Origin: Drosophila pseudoobscura
Lineage: Eukaryota; Arthropoda; Insecta; Diptera; Drosophilidae
Reading direction: 5' to 3'
Assembly: GCF_009870125.1 (NCBI RefSeq)
Contig: NC_046680.1
Span: 16,821,501-16,885,500, forward strand
Length of the DNA: 64,000 nt
Part shown: one piece after another, positions 61,775 through 64,000 of the stretch
Layout: every line of letters starts with the position of its first letter
How positions within the stretch are numbered: position 1 is the first letter of the stretch
The notes under the pieces: model-generated
The model's input: only the letters and a program-made list of their open reading frames with translations
What the model was told of the DNA's origin: nothing
Database searches by the model: none
Position numbers and translations under genes: made by a program

Positions 61775-63309
61775 ATGCACTGGGTGGCCACACTCCGCGA
61801 GGAGGAGGAAAGTTTTTTAATGTAATTTTAAGTGGCATAAGTCGACAGCCGAAAAAGCTGGCAAAACTCGCACAAAATACTCGGGATATCTGGGCCAGGT
61901 GGGGCAATGCCCCACGATAGAGGGTACATTAGAACCCGGTAAAATTAGTGCAGCAGGAAGACCCCCCCCCCATTCCGGAAAAGTTAATGGAAAACTTCCC
62001 AAAGACCTTTTGTAGAGACAAGAGGAGCAACAGCGGCAGCAGCAGCTTGTTGCACGCCTGAATGCAGTTGCCATTCGAAATGGCATAATAGTGGCATTCA
62101 AACTGTAATATTGCCACTGTTGCCGCTGCCACTGCCAGTGCCACTGCTGGTTGCAACACTCATATGCAGTGTTTATGGGACAGGCGGCAACAGAGTCAGT
62201 CGTCCGAATGAGGCGCAGTAGCAGCGTGGAACAAATGCTGCAAATGGAAATAAAGAATACAACGTCTCTAACTAACAAGTTTGGTGCCGTCCGTCTCTCC
62301 CTCGCACACACACAGATGCTCTTCCCGATCAGCCACCAGCTTGAAAAAAGCTAAGCAATTTGCACAATTGCCACAAGCAAACGGCAAAAAGAGGCAGCCG
62401 CAGATGTGGCAGAATTCAAAACATGGCAAAACCAAACGGACTCCCACTAAGAAGCCACAAGAAATGTTTGACAGCAGAAACACACAACAAATATTGCTAA
62501 AATATATTTAACATGCGACAATAGATTCAACATTTTATGGCAACAAAACACTCTCCGGGCCTCTTGCCACCAGAGAGGCCGGCTGCTGCTGATGCTCCAC
62601 TCAGGCCACTGGCCACGGATGTGCTACCACCAATAACAGCAATTGCCGCTGCAACGACAACAGCACCAGAAGCAGCGGCAGCTGTTAAGAGCCAAGCGGC
62701 ATGCAACATGCTAAACTGAAGCTCTACACACTCCTCCTTGGAGGGGCCTGCCTGCACGTCGTGTGTAGCATGCAACACGAGGCACTAAACGAACTGAGTC
62801 AGAGAACTGGGCTACCATGGGAGCAGAGGGAGGGTGGAGTGGGAGTGGGATGCGAATGGGGATTGGGGGCGAAATGTTGCCAGCCAACAGCAGCCTGTTG
62901 CAGGTTTGATTTAACCCGAACGGGGTTCTATGGGATAGACAGAGAAGCCACGGGCTGTATGGAGGAACTTGTTGCTGGAACTTAAGACTACTTTTTTCAT
63001 TCGAATTTGGAGATCTGATCTTACAAGTTTCAAACGATATCCAAAGATCTATGGAGATTTTAGGGTATTTTAAGATCTTTGTGATTCTCTTAAAAACAAA
63101 TCTGGTATTTCATAGTGGAGCGACTAGGCATATGTGCCCTAATTTGTATGGGATGATTCAATTTCAAGTGCATTCCCTGATAATAATCCCCGCTTATAGC
63201 ACACTGAAATGATTATCGCTGGCTGGAAAGCAGCCTCACTGATAACCTATTCTGAACTCCTCCAGTATTTAATCCACTTTCCAATGCTAATTGTAGACTG
63301 CTCTCCCAC

Positions 63310-63680
63310 TCTTCCTCTCTTCTTCCAGAGAGCGAGGCAGAGATCTGCGAGAGAGCAGATTCTTCAGCATTCCACGCTCACACAACATGTACTTAAGCCA
63401 CTACTACTACTACAGCTAGTGCGGCCATTGTAGGGTTAACTGTTGCTGGCCTGCCGCCATGTGTTTGGGTGTGTGTGTGTGTGCATGCAACATTTCCCCT
63501 ACTTATGGCGAGAGCGAGAGAGAGCAGCAGCGTGAGAGAGCATGCATGTTCGAGCATACATATGCAGGCAGGAAATGCAATTGTTGTTGTTGTTAACGCT
63601 GCTCTGCTCTCAGCTCTCTGTTTTGCCAGTGACTCTGCTGCTGCCTCTGCTATGTGGGAGCGCAATGTGTGAGAGCGAAG
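63310..63680. promoter_or_regulatory. Second GAGA-rich block near the right edge
   Basis: Holds AGAGAGCGAGG, GAGAGAGCAGA, GCGAGAGCGAGAGAGAGC and GTGAGAGAGC groups within about 370 bp, followed by GT and CTGCC microsatellites. The stretch after it (63765-64000) is GC-richer and resembles a Drosophila 5' leader or promoter-proximal region, possibly of a gene beyond the window. Confidence 0.3.
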
Positions 63681-63684
63681 CAGC

Positions 63685-63700
63685 GCATGCATATGCATGC
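63685..63700. repeat. 16-bp perfect palindrome GCATGCATATGCATGC
   Basis: A self-complementary octamer-like sequence (ATGCATATGCAT core) inside a GAGAG- and GCATGC-rich stretch. The motif resembles POU/octamer and Grainyhead-region sequences, but no factor can be assigned. Confidence 0.6.
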
Positions 63701-63716
63701 TCCTCTGCCTGCCCGC

Positions 63717-63735
63717 TGCCTGCCTGCCTGCCTGC
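63717..63735. repeat. (TGCC)n microsatellite
   Basis: Four to five TGCC units. Confidence 0.85.
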
Positions 63736-64000
63736 ATGTGTGTGAGTGCATGTGCATTGAAAAAGAGTGCGCGCGGCAGAACACGAACGTGCAGGCACAC
63801 ACACAGATTTTGTCTGTCTGCCGTCTGCCGTTTGGCTCTTTCGTGTCGGTGTGCTGCTGCTGCGCGACGCCGCGTCGTCGGCGCTGCTGCCTCGTCGTTT
63901 CCACATTTTCAACGAGCCAACGGAGTCGCAGCGGCCAACTCCAGCAATCACTTTGGCTTGAAACGCGGCGGACGAAACATGTTCTGAGGAAACGAGCTCC

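Larger units (their letters stand above)
59790..63300. other. No supported gene; CAG/CAA-rich non-coding DNA
   Basis: Holds CAGCAA-type tracts at 61280-61330 and 61460-61520, and CTGCCG and ACTGGGT arrays. A pair of opposed short open frames at 62527-62778 was considered and not called. Confidence 0.5.

Noticed and set aside
62527..62778. Opposed short frames: an Ala/Val-rich hydrophobic one on minus and a Pro/Ala-rich one on plus
   Set aside because: Both arise from GCT/GCA-rich DNA. The minus frame looks like a membrane helix only because of Ala/Val codons from that repeat; neither has splice or promoter support.
1..64000. tRNA, rRNA, snRNA and well-known Drosophila microRNA sequences
   Set aside because: I looked for B-box-like GGTTCGANTCC cores and for the mature sequences of common fly microRNAs I know and found none. 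A covariance-model search could still find divergent RNAs.

Overview
This window reads as non-coding-rich eukaryotic DNA from a fruit fly (Drosophila). The obscura/pseudoobscura group is likely, but that is inference. The grounds are very short introns (56, 57 and 65 bp) with GTAAGT/GTAAGC donors, Drosophila-style codon choice in the best genes, one element with the architecture of a DINE-1/INE-1 (Helentron) repeat, and very many short degenerate microsatellites. I see no bacterial operons, rRNA, tRNA, CRISPR or phage features. Open frames of 130-226 codons occur on both strands without any protein-like feature, so frame length is not evidence here. I used splice signals that restore frame, codon pattern, signal peptides and membrane segments instead.

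Layout. 1-23.6 kb: no convincing gene; simple repeats and scattered short motifs. 24.03-24.63 kb (minus): the best gene, three exons encoding a 160-residue protein with four membrane segments, with a TATA/Inr promoter at 24.70-24.74 kb. 29.67-29.85 kb (minus): a possible first coding exon ending in a good donor. 31.52-31.86 kb (plus): a two-exon gene for a small secreted protein. 32-40 kb: only weak exon candidates. 40.38-40.84 kb (minus): a Ser/Gly-rich candidate gene with one clean intron and one in-frame TGA. 41-53.7 kb: simple repeats and a strong palindrome near 43.5 kb. 53.74-54.84 kb: the DINE-1-like element, with 12-bp inverted subterminal repeats, a GTCTGTCC microsatellite, internally duplicated blocks and a 3' hairpin. 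55-64 kb: GAGA/CTCT-rich, possibly regulatory DNA at 57.9-58.3 and 63.3-63.7 kb, and a weak terminal-exon candidate at 59.57-59.79 kb.

The genes do not form a pathway. The picture is a gene-poor interval, either intergenic or a very large intron, with small lineage-restricted genes set in regulatory-looking DNA. No known multi-gene system was found. The most unusual items are the TGA-interrupted frame at 40.4-40.8 kb, the two small membrane/secreted genes that emerge only after splicing, and a window-wide excess of the octamer GCCATAAA/TTTATGGC.
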